A stretch of 27,959 nucleotides of DNA from an uncultured Lachnospiraceae bacterium (GTDB taxonomy: Bacteria; Bacillota; Clostridia; Lachnospirales; Lachnospiraceae). How positions within the stretch are numbered: the first letter of the stretch is position 1; every line of letters begins with the position of its first letter. This document shows, one piece after another, positions 25,409 to 27,959 of this stretch. The position numbers and the translations under genes are program-made. The DNA lies in NCBI GenBank assembly GCA_910583965.1, contig CAJUAE010000041.1, positions 1 to 27,959 of the forward strand. Direction: 5' to 3'. The notes beneath the pieces are model-generated. The model saw only the letters and a list, made by a program, of their open reading frames with translations, was not told where the DNA came from and ran no database searches.

Positions 25409-26649
25409 TGGGGTCAACAATTATAGAAAAAATTGTAAGAAATAATATTGGCAAAGAGGTTCACCCTGGCGAGATTGTAACAGTAAATGTGGACCGTGTA
25501 ATGATTCATGATATTTTTATACCGTTTGTGGCGTCCAAGTTTGAGGAGATGGGATTTACAAAAATATGGGATGCAGATAAGGCAGTGCTTATCTATGACC
25601 ATCTGGTGCCAGCAAGTCAGGTGGACGATACGCGCCATTTTCGTATTGGAAATGAATTTGTAGAGAAATATGGCATGAAAAATATTCATCGCTCTGATGG
25701 AATTTGTCATCAGTTGATGACAGAAACAGGCTATGTCAAGCCAGGGGATATTGTATTTGGCACAGATAGTCACACGACAACTTATGGATGTGTCGGTGCA
25801 TTCTCATCGGGGATTGGATATACAGAGATGGCAAGTATTCTTGGCACTGGAACGCTCTGGATTCGTGTGCCAGAAACAATCAAGGTCAATATCACTGGGA
25901 AATTGCCAGAAAATGTTATGGCAAAGGACATAATCTTAAAATTAATAGGTGATTTGGGGGCGGATGGTGCGACTTATAAGGCATTGGAGTTTACAGGTGA
26001 TACTGTTAAAAACATGACGGTAGCGTCAAGAATGTGTATAGCCAATATGGCAATTGAGGCAGGCGCCAAATGTGCCCTTTTTGCACCAGATGAAAAGACA
26101 GCAGAATATTGTGCAATAACACTCACAAAGAAAGAGCGGGATTTGGTTGGAGATATAGATGCACAGTATTGTAAAGTAATAGAGTATAAAGCGGAGGAAT
26201 TTGTTCCGGTGATGGCTTGTCCATCGAATGTAGACAATGTAAAGCCTGTCTTAGAGCTTGTGGGTAGAGAAATTGACCAAGTATTTATTGGATCCTGTAC
26301 AAATGGAAGGCTTGAGGATTTAATGGCAGCAGCAGAAGTATTGCAAGGTAAACATGTAGCACCTTTTGTAAAACTGATTGTCACACCGGCAAGCCGCAAA
26401 ATTTATCAGGAGGCGGATGCAAGCGGCACATTGGCTATACTTGCAAAGGCAGGTGCGATTATCACACATCCAAGTTGTGGTTTGTGTTGTGGTAGAACTG
26501 GTGGTATCTTGACGGATGGAGAAACTGTTATAGCGACCAATAACCGTAATTTTCTTGGACGCATGGGAACTTCAAAGGTGAATATCTATCTGGCATCACC
26601 AAAGACTGCCGCGGCATGTGCAGTAGCTGGAAAGATTATTGTTCCATGA
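25408..26649 (+). CDS. leuC: Aconitase-family hydro-lyase large subunit, pair 2 (LeuC-like)
   Basis: A 413-residue [4Fe-4S] subunit of the short LeuC/HacA type. Cluster cysteines are C297 (GSCTNGR) plus C357 and C360 (PSCGLCCG), all in family form. FGTDSHTTTYGCVGAFSSGIG and NRNFLGRMG are also standard. The frame opens at 25384, but ATG 25408 overlaps the small-subunit stop by one base and has AGGAGG upstream. It ends in an 18-bp hairpin terminator. Order is small then large, the reverse of the common leuC-leuD order, and the same as in pair 1. The enzyme may be true isopropylmalate dehydratase or a close relative. Confidence 0.88.
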   Translation: MGSTIIEKIVRNNIGKEVHPGEIVTVNVDRVMIHDIFIPFVASKFEEMGFTKIWDADKAVLIYDHLVPASQVDDTRHFRIGNEFVEKYGMKNIHRSDGICHQLMTETGYVKPGDIVFGTDSHTTTYGCVGAFSSGIGYTEMASILGTGTLWIRVPETIKVNITGKLPENVMAKDIILKLIGDLGADGATYKALEFTGDTVKNMTVASRMCIANMAIEAGAKCALFAPDEKTAEYCAITLTKKERDLVGDIDAQYCKVIEYKAEEFVPVMACPSNVDNVKPVLELVGREIDQVFIGSCTNGRLEDLMAAAEVLQGKHVAPFVKLIVTPASRKIYQEADASGTLAILAKAGAIITHPSCGLCCGRTGGILTDGETVIATNNRNFLGRMGTSKVNIYLASPKTAAACAVAGKIIVP

Positions 26650-26720
26650 AAAAAGTTGGTCTGATTCTCGTAAGAAAGATGTGTGGACTATCCATACAAT
26701 GACAAAATGTTAAAAATTCG

Positions 26721-26767
26721 ATATCCTTTAGATGGCACAAAATTGTGTCATTTAGAGGATATTTTTT
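26721..26767 (+). terminator. Terminator after hydro-lyase pair 2
   Basis: An 18-bp stem with two G-T pairs (5' arm 26721-26738, 3' arm 26745-26762), a 6-base loop and a T-run. It sits only about 20 bases before the AAA gene's ribosome binding site. Either that gene has a promoter overlapping the hairpin, or the hairpin acts as an attenuator in its leader. Confidence 0.88.
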
Positions 26768-26796
26768 CGATAAAACATAATACGAGGAGGAGTACA

Positions 26797-27903
26797 ATGA
26801 AAGCGATAAAGATTGGAACAAAGGTTGAGATTTACAATGATACTGTAATGACATACAATGAGTTGCCTGCCAGAGTGTACATTGTAAGATTTGAGAAAAT
26901 GTCAGGATTTTATTTGGATGAGTATGCGGATGTTCAATTAAAAGAGAACAAAATATACGGTGAACACATAAAGAAAGTGCAGAAAGTTTTGCGAACATAT
27001 GAAAATTTTGACAGAAACCTTGGAGTGATTTTAAGTGGATGCAAAGGAATAGGAAAATCTATGTTTGCAAAAATTCTGTCTGTGGAGGCAGTAAAAAAGG
27101 GGATTCCAATCATATTAGTCGACCAGTATATTCCAGGAATTGCCTCATATATTGAAGCAATTGACCAGCAAGTTATGGTGCTTTTTGATGAGTTTGATAA
27201 GACTTTTGCTGACATTAAGGCATCTGATGGGGAGATAGAACCACAGGCAGCATTGTTAGGGCTTTTTGATGGAATTTCACAAGGAAAGAAACTGTTTGTT
27301 ATTACGTGTAATGATATTAGAAAATTAAACGATTTCATTGTAAATCGACCAGGACGGTTTCACTATCATTTTCGATTTGAATATCCATCAGCAGATGAAA
27401 TTAGGACCTATCTTTATGATAAACTAAAGGAAGAATATTATCAGGAGATTGAGTCAATTGTCTCATTTTCAAGAAAAATCGATTTAAATTATGATTGTCT
27501 TAGAGCAATTGCATTTGAAATAAACAGTGGAGAAAGTTTTCGCAGTGCAATTAAGGATTTGAATATTATTAACTTGGCGCAAGAGTATTATGATATAAGT
27601 ATTTGCTTTAAAAATGGTTCGCCAATGGCGGTCAAAAACAAAAATATTGATTTTTTTAGCGATGAGGTAATAAATGTTTGTTTTGCGGAAGATGATTATA
27701 ATGAAATTTTGACAGTAGGATTTCAAGTGGGAGATAGTATATATGATGTCAAGAATAACTGCGCTGTAATCAAAGCCGAGAATTTACGGATTTCTTACGA
27801 CGAAGATTACAGCGAAGAGAAAGTGCAAAAAATTAAAAATTTGATTGTAGACCATTTGGAAATCAAAAAGGTGCGAGAAAAAAATATGCATTATGCAGTG
27901 TGA
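26797..27903 (+). CDS. AAA+ ATPase, phage-like, function unknown
   Basis: A 368-residue cytoplasmic protein with one AAA+ domain. Walker A is SGCKGIGKS (residues 80-88) and Walker B is VLFDEFDK (ending at residue 135). A sensor-1-like TCND follows, and NRPGRFHYHF (R184, R187) looks like an arginine-finger segment. Residues 1 to about 70 are a small unknown domain. The last ~75 residues are charged and of no recognised type. The ATG at 26797 follows GAGGAGG; the frame opens at 26683 inside the upstream hairpin region and that start is unlikely. The overall style resembles stand-alone ATPases in phages and integrated elements, but no phage gene is visible before it and the window ends just after it. 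Confidence 0.8.
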   Translation: MKAIKIGTKVEIYNDTVMTYNELPARVYIVRFEKMSGFYLDEYADVQLKENKIYGEHIKKVQKVLRTYENFDRNLGVILSGCKGIGKSMFAKILSVEAVKKGIPIILVDQYIPGIASYIEAIDQQVMVLFDEFDKTFADIKASDGEIEPQAALLGLFDGISQGKKLFVITCNDIRKLNDFIVNRPGRFHYHFRFEYPSADEIRTYLYDKLKEEYYQEIESIVSFSRKIDLNYDCLRAIAFEINSGESFRSAIKDLNIINLAQEYYDISICFKNGSPMAVKNKNIDFFSDEVINVCFAEDDYNEILTVGFQVGDSIYDVKNNCAVIKAENLRISYDEDYSEEKVQKIKNLIVDHLEIKKVREKNMHYAV

Positions 27904-27959
27904 GGGGTAGTGTAAAAAAGTTTGTGTCTATGGAAAAAAATACCTCTTTTTGGGCAAGA

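Overview
The window looks like the chromosome of a low-GC, anaerobic Firmicute, most likely a gut Lachnospiraceae/Clostridia member. The signs are AT-rich sequence, strong AGGAGG-type ribosome binding sites, sigma-A-like promoters, a T-box leader on pheST, and a mix of plant-hemicellulose glycosidases with bacteriohemerythrin and YitT-type proteins. No tRNA, rRNA, CRISPR array, insertion sequence or integrase was seen. The organism assignment is inference from gene content and style.

Layout. 1-5.1 kb: a YitT-family membrane protein, an M3 oligoendopeptidase ending in a clear terminator, and a convergent GH31 alpha-xylosidase of the YicI type. 5.1-9.5 kb: an accessory-looking stretch with a small VOC protein, an AAA-ATPase-like/PD-(D/E)XK protein, a tightly linked protein with a probable DUF2262 domain, and a GNAT acetyltransferase whose C-terminus runs into a dispersed repeat. 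9.7-10.7 kb: a hemerythrin-CheX-like fusion under its own strong promoter. 10.8-16.1 kb: the T-box-controlled pheS-pheT genes, a second copy of the repeat, and queA. 16.3-18.5 kb: a GH127 beta-L-arabinofuranosidase. 18.5-21.6 kb: secG, rnr and smpB (RNA quality control and secretion). 21.8-22.7 kb, minus strand: a CbiE/CbiT-like protein that has lost the usual SAM-binding signature. 23.0-26.65 kb: two consecutive small-subunit/large-subunit pairs of aconitase-family hydro-lyases. 26.8 kb to the end: a stand-alone AAA+ ATPase with a phage-like look.

How the genes fit together. GH31 and GH127 point to use of xyloglucan and arabinose side chains of plant polysaccharides. PheS/PheT, QueA, SecG, RNase R and SmpB are core translation, tRNA-modification, secretion and ribosome-rescue functions. 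The duplicated hydro-lyase pairs have no leuA or leuB beside them, so their substrate cannot be read from context.

The most interesting items are: (i) a modular dispersed repeat (three hairpins in fixed order) present as two full copies in opposite orientation plus one fragment, one copy supplying the C-terminus of a protein; (ii) the two diverged hydro-lyase pairs; (iii) the CbiET-like pseudoenzyme; (iv) the hemerythrin-CheX fusion; (v) the AAA-ATPase/nuclease-fold gene with its 12-nt-spaced partner. I did not find a demonstrably new system; these are leads.
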